A DNA stretch of 64,000 bases from Vibrio sp. AND4 (GCF_000171815.1 NZ_ABGR01000003.1:62001-126000); one strand, 5' to 3'; positions 1-8,170 are shown, numbered from the stretch's first letter. Notes: a model not told the origin generated them from the letters alone. Program-made: numbers and translations.

Positions 1-650
1 GACGACGCATAGCATGCTTCGTCATCACGCAGAACCGGATGATCTTCAATGGTGAATGCCGACTTATCTTTTCGTAGTCGGTGTGTGTTTTGCGCAATCA
101 CAGGCCCACTCTCACAGTGCGTCACAATCAACACAGGTGAATCGCGGAAAATTTCATCTAAGGCTTGTGGCGCTTCGACCAACAAATCACCCGTAGAAGC
201 ACCCATAAACACTTTCACGCCGCAGTGCTTCTTCGGATCAAGCTGTTTGATTTGCTCAAGATTATCTTCTGTCGCACCTAGGTAGAAAGAGTAGTTAGCA
301 AGCGAATTTTGCTCGGCAATCGCAAATTTGCGTTCCAACGCTTCTATAGTAGTGGTTGCGGGGCTGACATTTGGCATTTCCATATAACTTGTAATACCAC
401 CAGCAACCGCAGCCCGAGATTCTGAAGCGATTGAACCTTTGTGCGTCAGCCCCGGCTCACGAAAGTGCACTTGATCATCAATCATACCCGGAATCAGATA
501 GCACCCTTTCGCATCAATCACCGTATCTTCCGGTTTAGCCGCGATGTTGGTTGAGATAGTTTCGATTCGCTGATCGACAATTCTCAAGTCAGTCTCAGTA
601 ATGGTTCCTTCGTTGACGACAAGAGCGTTTTTAATCAGTGTTGCAGGCAT
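1..650 (-). CDS. Dihydroorotase / class I amidohydrolase (3' end beyond window)
   Basis: The reading frame starts at ATG 648-650 and runs off the left edge, leaving about 216 codons. The first ~55 residues form the small beta-sandwich typical of amidohydrolases (IKNALVVNEG...), followed by the metal-site strand IDDQVHFREPGLTHKG, which is diagnostic of dihydroorotases/allantoinase relatives (FREPG motif binds the carboxylate). The family normally has HxH here; this protein has QxH, a variant known in a subset of dihydroorotases. It would close carbamoyl-aspartate to dihydroorotate in pyrimidine synthesis. C-terminal catalytic residues are outside the window, so a related hydantoinase-type role is not excluded. 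Confidence 0.85.
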   Translation of the reverse strand, partial: MPATLIKNALVVNEGTITETDLRIVDQRIETISTNIAAKPEDTVIDAKGCYLIPGMIDDQVHFREPGLTHKGSIASESRAAVAGGITSYMEMPNVSPATTTIEALERKFAIAEQNSLANYSFYLGATEDNLEQIKQLDPKKHCGVKVFMGASTGDLLVEAPQALDEIFRDSPVLIVTHCESGPVIAQNTHRLRKDKSAFTIEDHPVLRDDEACYAS

Positions 651-755
651 AGCGGTTCAGGGCTCCTTGCTGATGATGCTAGTAATTGGAAGGGATAAAT
701 GTTAACGACGTGGTGGTGAGTGCGTAGGTAAGAGGACATTCAAAAACAAACATAT

Positions 756-1214
756 CTACTTGGGTTTCGCGCAGTCATCACAAACACCATTGATCTCTAG
801 TTGAGGGCTGATAACGGTGAAACCTTTTTCTTTTGCATGGGATTGCAGACCATGAATCAAGGTTGGGTCGATGGCTTGCTCACTGATTTTGTTGCACTCA
901 GAACAAATGAGGAATTGGGGCACTCCATGCTCGTGCTCGCAGAGAATATGAGAGCAAACGATGTATTTATTGGAGGCTTTAAGCTTATGAGCTAAGTGCT
1001 CGCCTTCAAGAAAATCCAAGATCCGATAAACTGACATAGCCGAAATATTCTTATTGAAATGGTTTTTGCAATAATCCACCAATTCATAAGCAGAAAGGGC
1101 ATTATCAGCATGGAGCAAAGCTTGCAACACCAGTTTCCTTTGCGAAGTTAACTGCTTCCCTTGAGCTTTAAAACTAACCTCTACATGCTCAATAATGGCG
1201 TCAATATCGCTCAT
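756..1214 (-). CDS. zur: Zur, Fur-family zinc uptake regulator
   Basis: A Fur-fold protein of about 152 residues: winged-helix DNA-binding half (QLTSQRKLVLQALL...SAMSVYRILDFLEG) then a metal-binding dimerisation half rich in His/Cys (CSHILCEHEHG, CSECN, terminal CDDC). This Cys pattern fits Zur better than Fur. ATG 1212-1214 is chosen because GAGGTGAG lies just upstream; a GTG at 1236-1238 would add eight residues with no better site. It faces a patatin-like gene across a perfect palindrome at 1261-1276 that resembles a Zur box, so autorepression or control of the divergent gene by zinc is likely (inference). Confidence 0.88.
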   Translation of the reverse strand: MSDIDAIIEHVEVSFKAQGKQLTSQRKLVLQALLHADNALSAYELVDYCKNHFNKNISAMSVYRILDFLEGEHLAHKLKASNKYIVCSHILCEHEHGVPQFLICSECNKISEQAIDPTLIHGLQSHAKEKGFTVISPQLEINGVCDDCAKPK

Positions 1215-1260
1215 TCTCACCTCACACAAGACACACACCGCTGAATAACATTCATAATTG

Positions 1261-1276
1261 TTATGTTATAACATAA
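1261..1276. promoter_or_regulatory. Putative Zur operator (perfect palindrome)
   Basis: TTATGTTATAACATAA is a perfect 16-bp palindrome in the divergent zur / patatin-like intergenic region. The core matches the known gammaproteobacterial Zur box pattern (TGTTATA-TATAACA). It lies 47 bp upstream of the chosen zur start and 105 bp from the divergent gene, close enough to overlap either promoter. Confidence 0.65.
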
Positions 1277-1380
1277 ATACAAAATTCTTCAAGATAACAA
1301 CCAAGCGAAGACAACTTGGGGAGTAGCATTAAATCCGTTACTCTAATGGGATAGTATTTAAATCAGAATAACCGAAACGG

Positions 1381-2247
1381 ATGGCTAGGATGGAACAGGT
1401 TGGTTCTCGAGCGCTGATTGTCGAAGGAGGCGCAATGCGCGGGGTATTCTCCTGCGGCATACTCGATCACTTCATGGAACAAGACTTTTCCCCTTTTGAC
1501 AGCTTTTGGGGCGTCTCGGCTGGCGCAAGTAACTTAGCGGCTTACCTCGCAAAAATGCCGGGCAGAAACCTCAAGATCTACCTAGATTACAGCCTACGCA
1601 AAGAGTTTATTTCACCCACTCAATGGATACGTGGTGGCGATATGATGGATTTAAATTGGATGTGGGAAGTCACACTCAAAGAGCTTGGCATTGATAGGTC
1701 AGCGCTTTCTGCCGATCCTCGGCCATTCTTTTTAGGTGTCACTCGCCAAGATAACGGGCAGGCAGAATATCTTACGCCTTCTGTAGACATGCTGGCAGAA
1801 ACCATGAAAGCCAGCAGCGCGTTACCGATCATGTACCGCGATGGTGTGTCATTAGATGGCGTAAAATATGTAGACGGTGGTGTAGCGGATGCCATTCCTG
1901 TTGCCGAAGCCATCCAACGAGGCGCAACAAAAATCATGGTATTAAGAAGCCGCCCTGCCAGTTATCGTAAATCCAAACCCAAGTTTGCAAAACTCATTTC
2001 TCGTTTACTGAGAGATCATCCGGCGTTGGTCGAGCCAATGCTTACACGTCATATTCGTTACAACCAGACTTTGGAATTAATAGAGAATCCACCCGCTGGC
2101 ATTGAAATCATGCAAGTCTGCCCACCAGAAGGCTTTAAGTTAAAGCGTTTAAGCCGCTCACCCGACCCTTTGCGTGAAGCTTATGAAATGGGGGTTAAGC
2201 AAAGCAAGCTCGCCATTGAACGCTGGAAGAAAACCGTCAAAGGTTAA
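1381..2247 (+). CDS. Patatin-like phospholipase (YjjU type)
   Basis: 288 residues with the complete patatin signature: glycine-rich oxyanion loop GGAMRG (16-21), nucleophile elbow GVSAG with Ser46, and the dyad aspartate in DGG at 165-167. These give a Ser-Asp lipid acyl hydrolase. The layout and C-terminal region resemble E. coli YjjU. No signal peptide or membrane segment is seen, so it is probably cytoplasmic. A second in-frame ATG at 1390 is possible; neither has a strong ribosome site. It is divergent from zur and may share the palindrome at 1261-1276, which would tie lipid turnover to zinc status (inference). Family assignment is firm; substrate is unknown. Confidence 0.88.
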   Translation: MARMEQVGSRALIVEGGAMRGVFSCGILDHFMEQDFSPFDSFWGVSAGASNLAAYLAKMPGRNLKIYLDYSLRKEFISPTQWIRGGDMMDLNWMWEVTLKELGIDRSALSADPRPFFLGVTRQDNGQAEYLTPSVDMLAETMKASSALPIMYRDGVSLDGVKYVDGGVADAIPVAEAIQRGATKIMVLRSRPASYRKSKPKFAKLISRLLRDHPALVEPMLTRHIRYNQTLELIENPPAGIEIMQVCPPEGFKLKRLSRSPDPLREAYEMGVKQSKLAIERWKKTVKG

Positions 2248-2503
2248 GGTAGTCCTATTACCTCCATTTTTTAGCACGAGAAGAAATTGAAAATAAATGT
2301 AGCTATTTTCTAAAAAAGAGGTAATATTGAACGCGGCTCTAAAAAGAGTTGTTAATGCTACATTTAGTTTAAGTTCCTTCTCAGTAACACCTTGAATCTC
2401 TGATTCAGATACCTGCGTAAAACTTCCTCTTGATTGCACATTCAATAGCTTAAAAAAAGAACCAACCAAAAACGTATATTATTGTTTAAATTCAGAGGTT
2501 TTT
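2248..2503 (+). promoter_or_regulatory. Promoter and long 5' leader of cold-shock gene
   Basis: This gap has no convincing gene. TAATAT near 2322-2327 is a likely -10, followed by TGAACGCGGCTC, which resembles the start of a cold-shock leader. Positions 2335-2385 form a short hairpin (GGCTCT-AAAA-AGAGTT) then a conserved tract TACATTTAGTTTAAG...TTCTCAGT that reappears in the leader of the second cold-shock gene (10366-10418, minus). The leader would be about 165 nt, as in known cspA mRNAs. An overlapping minus-strand frame is judged accidental. Confidence 0.6.
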
Positions 2504-2713
2504 ATGTCTAAAGTAACTGGTTCAGTAAAATGGTTTAACGAATCTAAAGGTTTCGGTTTTCTAACTCAAGATGATGGCGGCAAAGATGTATTCGTACACT
2601 TCAACGCTATCGTTTCTGACGGTTTCAAAACGTTGGCTGAAGGTCAGAAAGTAAGCTTCAAAGTAGAAGAAGGCCAAAAAGGTCCTCAAGCTACTGAAGT
2701 GACTCCTTTATAA
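2504..2713 (+). CDS. CspA-family cold-shock protein
   Basis: 69-residue single cold-shock domain, the usual family length. RNP1 (KGFGF) and RNP2 (VFVHF) single-strand nucleic-acid binding motifs are intact, with the standard GSVKWFN opening. It should act as an RNA chaperone that melts secondary structure in mRNA at low temperature. AGAGG at 2492-2496 is the ribosome site. The long, conserved leader argues for post-transcriptional cold control. A hairpin at 2724-2751 follows the stop. Confidence 0.95.
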   Translation: MSKVTGSVKWFNESKGFGFLTQDDGGKDVFVHFNAIVSDGFKTLAEGQKVSFKVEEGQKGPQATEVTPL

Positions 2714-2723
2714 GAGTCCTTTC

Positions 2724-2751
2724 TTGGTGCAGTACTCCTTTGCTGCACCAA
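2724..2751 (+). terminator. Hairpin terminator after cold-shock gene
   Basis: TTGGTGCAG and CTGCACCAA pair across a 10-nt loop, 10 nt after the stop codon. The downstream tract is C/T-rich rather than pure T, so termination may be partial. Confidence 0.6.
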
Positions 2752-2894
2752 ACACCCCTCTCTCCTTTCTAAAATTCCTCATTATTTAACTCAGCAAGTG
2801 TACTTTTGCGCGAGCTTTTGCTGCCTGAAATAAATAGGCCGCGAACCAATCTAGTCATTATTGGAATTATATTTACTTAACATCAGGAAAAATC

Positions 2895-2978
2895 ATGCAG
2901 AAAAGAACAGGTCGTCAAAGACACTGGTATCAACTATTTATTAAAGAAAAAATCACTAAAAAACAGGAGAATAAATGA
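2895..2978 (+). CDS. 27-residue basic peptide ORF, translationally coupled
   Basis: ATG 2895 is preceded by CAGGA at good spacing and encodes a 27-residue, strongly basic peptide (many K, R, Q) ending in TGA 2976-2978. That stop overlaps the ATG of the next ORF (ATGA at 2975-2978), the classic signature of translational coupling. No family is recognised. The coupling and ribosome site make it more than chance, but a leader-peptide role is as plausible as a stable protein. Confidence 0.5.
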   Translation: MQKRTGRQRHWYQLFIKEKITKKQENK

Positions 2979-3184
2979 TAGAGATTAAATTCCATTTAAA
3001 CCACCCCGACATTTCTTGGAACGCTAAAATTCATCAGCTTAATGGTGATATATTAATGCGCCATATATTGCCAAAACTCCAATCCACTCGTTACCTCATA
3101 AACTTTAAATACTGTGAGAAAACCAACTCTGGCGACATTCTTTGTGACGCAGGTTCAAAGCTAGGAAGTTTTATTATTAAATAA
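2975..3184 (+). CDS. Small hypothetical protein (69 aa)
   Basis: Starts inside the stop of the 27-residue ORF (ATGA overlap) with AGGAGA upstream. The product has no signal peptide or membrane segment and reads as a small soluble alpha/beta protein (MIEIKFHLNHPD...). No family is recognised. It sits in a run of tiny ORFs directly after a cold-shock gene, so co-expression in the cold is possible but not shown. Confidence 0.6.
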   Translation: MIEIKFHLNHPDISWNAKIHQLNGDILMRHILPKLQSTRYLINFKYCEKTNSGDILCDAGSKLGSFIIK

Positions 3185-3247
3185 ATCAATTTCCATGCAT
3201 TAATGCATGATTCAGAAATTTTAGAAGAAGTTCCTCAGGTAAAAACA

Positions 3248-3388
3248 ATGGCAAAGAAATGTAAAAAACAGAGCGCACAAGAAAAAAAAGCCTCTGAACA
3301 AAGTGCAGCAATGATTAAGCAGCAAACTCGCCGCAGAATTGAGGATATCATAGATCAAAGAGAGTTCGACAAAATGTTCAACCTATAG
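3248..3388 (+). CDS. Small basic protein with RRRIEDI..QREFDK C-terminal motif (46 aa)
   Basis: ATG 3248 is preferred over an upstream in-frame start at 3203 because CAGGT lies 8 nt before it. The product is Lys/Gln/Glu-rich and ends RRRIEDIIDQREFDKMFNL. The same C-terminal pattern (R-R/K-R-I-E-D/E-I-x-x-Q-R-E-F/W-D-K-x-F/W-x-L) ends the 54-residue protein at 9170-9334, near the second cold-shock gene. The shared motif suggests a genuine small-protein family of unknown role. Confidence 0.6.
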   Translation: MAKKCKKQSAQEKKASEQSAAMIKQQTRRRIEDIIDQREFDKMFNL

Positions 3389-3783
3389 TGGCATTTTCCT
3401 CCTACTCTTTTATTCCTCCTCCTCTCTATCTACAACATTGACATGCAAGGTATCGCTCACCCTTCCTCAGCTAAAAATGGGCAACGCACAATAACCTAGA
3501 TAGAAATTCCATTATTGCTCGCATTGGGATATTTGCTCTCGGCTCCTCAGGTGTACGCTGACAGCATAATTGTCATACCATCGATACATTATAAAGTTCA
3601 AAGATACTAATAATCCCTAAGAACTTTCCATCTCCCCATCAACCTGACTACATCTCTAAAAGTTCGAAGATATTTGGGCGATCCAAACTCACGTTATTTA
3701 CACCTACGTTGGGTAGATGAGAAACAGCCCTGTCGACACATCGCAAAGCTCTAAATCCTGTATCTTGAAGTCAGTTGGGTATG
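3389..3783. other. Intergenic gap with a repeat fragment
   Basis: No gene is supported in these 395 bases. Positions 3760-3781 (core TATCTTGAAGTCAGTTGGGT) match one end of the Vibrio-type palindromic repeat seen complete at 60921-61241. Confidence 0.5.
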
Positions 3784-4191
3784 TTAACGCATGCGCACGA
3801 CACTGGTTTCTTGCTTACGCTGCATTTCAGCGAAAGTCATAACAAATGGAGAAGATTGTTTAACCCGGCTTGGCAATGAGGACCGCGCATTGTAAGCATC
3901 CTGCTTCGTTTTAAAGTCTCCGACAGTGACGGTATACCAACGAGTGCCACGACTATTCTTCCAATTCACCCAAACTGGGTGTTTAGAATCGATGTAGCGA
4001 ATGTACTCTTTCACGTCTTTTTCTTTCTTCAACGCCAACACCTGCATGGTGTAATGGTTTGGGTTTTGGTATCCATAAGCATCTTGAGATGACATCACCC
4101 CCATACACTGCCCAGTATTGACAGTTCCATGCTGTGGCATAACACAGCCAGTAAGTGACATGGCCAAGGTCAAAGATAGAATCTTGCGCAC
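3784..4191 (-). CDS. SPOR-domain lipoprotein
   Basis: 135 residues with a short type II signal peptide and lipobox LTGC (Cys16). Residues ~45-125 read as a SPOR repeat (TMQVLALKKEKDVKEYI...GTRWYTVTVGDFKTKQDAYNARSSLP), the fold that binds denuded septal peptidoglycan. It is therefore probably an outer-membrane-anchored septal or cell-wall-associated protein. No partner genes flank it. Basic C-terminus (RKQETSVVRMR) is unusual but compatible with cell-wall binding. Confidence 0.82.
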   Translation of the reverse strand: MRKILSLTLAMSLTGCVMPQHGTVNTGQCMGVMSSQDAYGYQNPNHYTMQVLALKKEKDVKEYIRYIDSKHPVWVNWKNSRGTRWYTVTVGDFKTKQDAYNARSSLPSRVKQSSPFVMTFAEMQRKQETSVVRMR

Positions 4192-4333
4192 GCATAACTC
4201 CGTTTTTATTCTGAAGATTTCTCTTAATGAGTTTCAAAATAAAAGGGCGACCATTTCGCTCACCTTAGTAAATTTAATATCGGACAATTTTTAGTTCACT
4301 GGCTATGAATATTGAGCTAATACCATAAAAAAA

Positions 4334-4356
4334 CCCCAAGCTCGTGTGAGTTGGGG
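4334..4356 (-). terminator. Rho-independent terminator of yghU-like gene
   Basis: CCCCAA-CTC / GAGTTGGGG hairpin; on the minus strand it is followed by TTTTTTT. It lies 137 nt after the yghU-like stop. Confidence 0.75.
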
Positions 4357-4492
4357 CGATAAAAGCAAGGAGTTAATGGTTAAGGGATACTCGCTTACTG
4401 CTAAAACAGCGTTATCATCCCTTTGTTACGCAGTTCTCCTTAAAAGCGATCAAAAAGGTATACCGTGGCATCCCTTTTTTCTCTGAGAAGTA

Positions 4493-5353
4493 TTATTGCG
4501 GTTTCTTCATAAGTGCCGCGTCAATGTCTGCTGCACTATGGCGCTCTGCGACTTGATCCCACTCTTCACCCCAAACACGGTTAACAATACGACCACGTTG
4601 CACGGCTTCACGTTGATCAATGACTTTTGCCCAACGAACAAGGTTCTTGTAACTGGCTACATTTAAAAATTCGGCTGCATCGTAAATTCGACCTAATACT
4701 AGGTTACCGTACCATGGCCATGTTGCGATGTCGGCTATACTGTAATCGTCACCCCCCAGAAATTCACTATTCGCAAGCCGCTTATCTAATACATCTAACT
4801 GGCGCTTGATCTCCATGGTAAAACGGTTGATTGGATACTCAAACTTCTCTGGGGCGTACGCATAAAAATGGCCAAAGCCGCCGCCTAAGTATGGCGCAGA
4901 ACCCTGCAGCCAAAATAACCAGTTCATGACCTCAGCGCGCTTCGCGCCCTCTTTTGCCAAGAAGTGACCAAACTTCTCCGCGAGGTAGAACAAGATGTTG
5001 CCGGACTCGAAAACGTTCACGGGTTCAGCACCTGAACGGTCAACCAAAACAGGAATCTTCGAGTTCGGGTTTACAGATACAAAACCAGAACCAAATTGAT
5101 CACCATCACCAATCTTAATCAGGTATGCGTCGTATTCTGCTTCTTGCACGCCGACGGCTAGTAGCTCCTCAAGCATGACCGTTACTTTCTGACCGTTTGG
5201 TGTACCCATTGAGTAAAGCTGGAACGGGTGATTACCAACAGGAAGCGCTTGCTCATGACGGGCGCCGGAATCCGGACGATTGATACTCGCCCACTGACCG
5301 CCACTTTCGTTATCGTTTGTCCAAACTTTTGGTGGAATGTATCCGTTAGCCAT
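4493..5353 (-). CDS. yghU: YghU-type glutathione transferase / disulfide reductase
   Basis: 286 residues, matching E. coli YghU in length and in the characteristic N-terminal extension before the thioredoxin-like GST domain (approx. 45-130: FQLYSMGTPNGQKVTVMLEELL, NPNSKIPVLVD, ESGNILFYLAEKFG). The helical GST C-domain follows (DDYSIADIATWPW). YghU binds two glutathiones and reduces disulfides rather than conjugating electrophiles. ATG 5351-5353 has AAGGGATAACG upstream. Single-gene unit ended by the hairpin at 4334-4356. Confidence 0.93.
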   Translation of the reverse strand: MANGYIPPKVWTNDNESGGQWASINRPDSGARHEQALPVGNHPFQLYSMGTPNGQKVTVMLEELLAVGVQEAEYDAYLIKIGDGDQFGSGFVSVNPNSKIPVLVDRSGAEPVNVFESGNILFYLAEKFGHFLAKEGAKRAEVMNWLFWLQGSAPYLGGGFGHFYAYAPEKFEYPINRFTMEIKRQLDVLDKRLANSEFLGGDDYSIADIATWPWYGNLVLGRIYDAAEFLNVASYKNLVRWAKVIDQREAVQRGRIVNRVWGEEWDQVAERHSAADIDAALMKKPQ

Positions 5354-5744
5354 CGTTATCCCTTTTACGGTTGAATGCTTATTAACATTGACGCATCTAA
5401 CACGCCAACAAGCATGCTGAAAATCTTCCCTCTACCATCGACTTTGGGCATGACCAAAATGTTAGATTACACCCTTTGTTGCCAATGAGGTGCTTACCTT
5501 TACGTCAAGTAACGAACACCAAAGCAGACGGTTATCCAACAACTCACTGGTGATGAATTTATCAACTGCTAAATATCAAGTTTATCTCTAATTAATTCTA
5601 TAAGAATACATTAATTTGAGACTTTGTTCCGCACACTGAAACAAAAAAAAGCGGCTAAGTTTTATACAAATCTTGGTTGTTGATAAGTTAGTTCTTATAG
5701 GGTGAAGGCTCTATTAATGATAGAAATTAAAATAAGGACTTTTT
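5354..5744. other. Intergenic gap, divergent promoters
   Basis: About 390 bases between divergent genes (yghU-like left, DUF3103-like right). No gene or strong structure is visible; the stretch becomes AT-rich towards 5745 and must hold both promoters. Confidence 0.5.
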
Positions 5745-6947
5745 ATGAGAGCATCTTTTTCAATCTTCATAGCGCTTTCTGCAACAGTTGTTGGGTTCTA
5801 TTCTCATGCAGACAGTATCAATACAACCGGCTCATCAGTGACTTCAACCAAAGCTATTGTACAAAAACAGTCATTAGCATCGCTTATCAGTGAAAACTAC
5901 GCCGATCTTGAGTCTTCTTTAAGGAAGCAAATCACCGAGAATAGTTTATCTATACCGATAGACAAGTTGAACTCTATCCAGAACCGTTCCAATTTCTCTA
6001 TTAAAATGCAGAGAGCCGATCTTAACTATCGTAAGATGAGAGGAATTAGCGACTTCGTTGATTCCGTCCTTGAAATACGCATCGCTGATGAAACCATGGT
6101 TGAAGCTTGGAAAGAGGGGGTAAGTCCGCTGTTTGCATACGAACCGCCTGGTGATGAGGCCAACTGGCAGTACATCGAGGCGTATGACGTTAATGGGCAA
6201 GTTCATGAATTAGACCTCTACCAAATGCCTAACGTCCCCGTATTTGTTATTGATAGCAATGGCAAAAAAGAGCTCAAAGCAAGCCTTATGGCCATGCAAG
6301 CAGAGATGAATCGGCTCGGTATCACGACCCAAATCAATGCTGATAATGCTTACGTTGACACCAGCTCCGCGCAAAAAAAGCCAATTAAAAGTAACACACA
6401 TCACTCGCTATCCGAACAGGAAGAGCTCAATACGACTCAGCTTACGAAAATTCGTTTAGCGGTAGATAACGAGCCTTGGATCTCTGGTAGAGCAGAAATC
6501 TATGCGATTGTGACTGGTGTCGACGCGAGTCGCGTAGCGCCACAGATTGATCTGGTCGAAATGCCCTACTTGGATTACGATAAGCAAACCTACTACCCAA
6601 ATCAAACCATCATATTTTGGCCTCGTTATCGCTGGGGGGCAGCCGACATCATTCTGATGGAGCATGATGATGGTACCAATTACAAAGATCTCGCAAAACT
6701 ATTAGTCAACGGCGCTGAAGAAGTACTGAAAATGATTCCGGACCCAGAAGTACAGGGGTATGTCATCATTCCCCAGATCACCAGTAAAATCATTGAACTA
6801 ATACCTGATCACATATTGACTAACGATGATGACTTCGTGGACGTGTACTACACCCTGTTACAGAAAAATTCTTATGATGATCGTCCAGGCGCGAGTGGAA
6901 ACGCAGTAGCATCTTTTGAGTCAGTCACCATATTACCAACCGAGTAA
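5745..6947 (+). CDS. Secreted DUF3103-like protein (400 aa)
   Basis: A Sec signal peptide (MRASFSIFIALSATVVGFYSHA) precedes ~378 residues of mixed, acidic, soluble sequence. The middle part (EAYDVNGQVHELDL...PVFVIDSNGKKEL) and the C-terminal half (TKIRLAVDNEPWISGRAEIYAIVTGVD...IILMEHDDGTNYKDL) resemble the DUF3103 family, which is found mainly in vibrios. No catalytic motif is evident. ATAAGGACTTTTT before ATG 5745 gives a ribosome site. Monocistronic, followed by a clear terminator. Function unknown; family call from memory of the pattern. Confidence 0.72.
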   Translation: MRASFSIFIALSATVVGFYSHADSINTTGSSVTSTKAIVQKQSLASLISENYADLESSLRKQITENSLSIPIDKLNSIQNRSNFSIKMQRADLNYRKMRGISDFVDSVLEIRIADETMVEAWKEGVSPLFAYEPPGDEANWQYIEAYDVNGQVHELDLYQMPNVPVFVIDSNGKKELKASLMAMQAEMNRLGITTQINADNAYVDTSSAQKKPIKSNTHHSLSEQEELNTTQLTKIRLAVDNEPWISGRAEIYAIVTGVDASRVAPQIDLVEMPYLDYDKQTYYPNQTIIFWPRYRWGAADIILMEHDDGTNYKDLAKLLVNGAEEVLKMIPDPEVQGYVIIPQITSKIIELIPDHILTNDDDFVDVYYTLLQKNSYDDRPGASGNAVASFESVTILPTE

Positions 6948-7025
6948 CTTTCTGATCCTTTAATCGGTCAATAGGTTCTCACTGTTTAAGCTTATGTCGC
7001 TACCTGATGAGATAGTTAGAACAAA

Positions 7026-7063
7026 AAAAGCGCCTTTCCTAGAAACAGGAAAGACGCTTTTTC
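7026..7063. terminator. Bidirectional Rho-independent terminator
   Basis: AAAGCGcCTTTCCT pairs with AGGAAAGaCGCTTTTT across a short loop, with A-tract before and T-tract after. It serves the DUF3103-like gene and possibly the convergent DUF805 gene. Confidence 0.85.
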
Positions 7064-7178
7064 TCTTCGAAATCTACGCTCGCTAGAGCTCGTTTTGGCT
7101 AGGAGTGATGATAAAAAACCGCTAGCTCGCACACATTAACTAGACCACAAACACGAGCATCGAATCTACATGGAATAG

Positions 7179-7538
7179 TCAGGCAATTGAACCGTCCGCT
7201 TCTTTTGGATCTGAGCCATATTCATTAGTACCTTTATCACCCTCTGTAGCTGCAAAGATAATAAGTACAATCAATCCGATAAGCGGGATAAAACTAATTA
7301 ACACCCACCAACCAGTTCGACCAATATCATGTAACCGACGGACTGAGACCGCAATCCCAGGAATGAGAACAGCTAATCCATAAATAGTGCCAATAAATAC
7401 CGTACCAAGTAACCCGTCGATAGCCCCAAGCACCAAAGAGAAAATAAGGTTAAACAGAAAAAACATCCAATATTCTTTTCGTCTCGCTCTTCCACTGAAC
7501 AGCGCGTACTTTTTCAAAACAGTCAAATACCAATCCAT
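7179..7538 (-). CDS. DUF805 inner-membrane protein
   Basis: 119 residues from ATG 7536-7538, which has GAGGAAATAAAA upstream; longer in-frame starts lack a site. The protein opens with MDWYLTVLKKYALFSGRARRKEYWMFFLFN, the DUF805 hallmark (FxGRARRxEYW), followed by hydrophobic helices and the RRLHDIGRTGWW signature, then a polar tail. DUF805 members are small inner-membrane proteins (E. coli YhaH type) without an assigned activity. It is followed upstream by the RDD-family gene in the same direction, 150 nt away. Confidence 0.9.
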   Translation of the reverse strand: MDWYLTVLKKYALFSGRARRKEYWMFFLFNLIFSLVLGAIDGLLGTVFIGTIYGLAVLIPGIAVSVRRLHDIGRTGWWVLISFIPLIGLIVLIIFAATEGDKGTNEYGSDPKEADGSIA

Positions 7539-7687
7539 TTTTATTTCCTCTTTATTAATAATCTTACTTAGCGCCCAATTAAAGCGTGCGCAATTCGTCC
7601 CAAACCATACCACCAAAAAACAAGTTCAATAATGGAATCATAATACTAAATAAAGGCCATCGCTTTTAAATATGTTTTATGCCAGTT

Positions 7688-8170
7688 TTAGGAAAACTCA
7701 ACCTCGTGAGTTTTTTTTCGTGCTTTTTCACTAATAACGACTGTGTTAGCTAACTTGTCATGCCAACCTTGTTTACGCCTATCCCACGCAACCCACAAGA
7801 TGCCAAGCCCAAGTGGCATCCCCGCTATAAAGTAGCCTAAATACCTTATGGTGCACTGTCTAAGTGTCGGCTTCTCTCCAGTTTTCGCATCCACTATTCT
7901 TGCAGAAATCGCTATTTTACCGGGTGTTGCCTGGCGATATAACCAAAACCCAATGATTGCAAGCAATGGGAAAATCCAACTTAACATCAGATCAGTAACA
8001 CCTTGCACTAAGTCGTCGCTTTCAAAGTATGCCCAACCGTATACCGCCACCAAAATTGGGTACGTTAAGGTGCATATTATAACGGTATCAATAAGACTAG
8101 CACCAACTCGGGGCCAAAAGCCCGAATACTCATATAAATCGCTCATTTTGGTTGGAGCGTTATCATTCAT
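7688..8170 (-). CDS. RDD-family membrane protein
   Basis: ATG 8168-8170 (AAGGTAAATGAT upstream) gives 160 residues. The N-terminal GFWPRVGASLIDTVII holds the R-D pair that names the family, and later WDRRKQGWHDKLANTVVI gives the RRxxWHD segment that is the second hallmark. Three to four hydrophobic helices. RDD proteins are inner-membrane proteins of mostly unknown function, some linked to transport or ion balance. Upstream of the DUF805 gene, same direction; the 150-nt gap leaves an operon uncertain. Confidence 0.88.
   Translation of the reverse strand: MNDNAPTKMSDLYEYSGFWPRVGASLIDTVIICTLTYPILVAVYGWAYFESDDLVQGVTDLMLSWIFPLLAIIGFWLYRQATPGKIAISARIVDAKTGEKPTLRQCTIRYLGYFIAGMPLGLGILWVAWDRRKQGWHDKLANTVVISEKARKKTHEVEFS

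Noticed and set aside
2158-2469. 103-codon minus-strand frame over the patatin end and cold-shock leader
   Set aside because: Overlaps a firm gene and a conserved leader; no ribosome site and no recognisable protein pattern.
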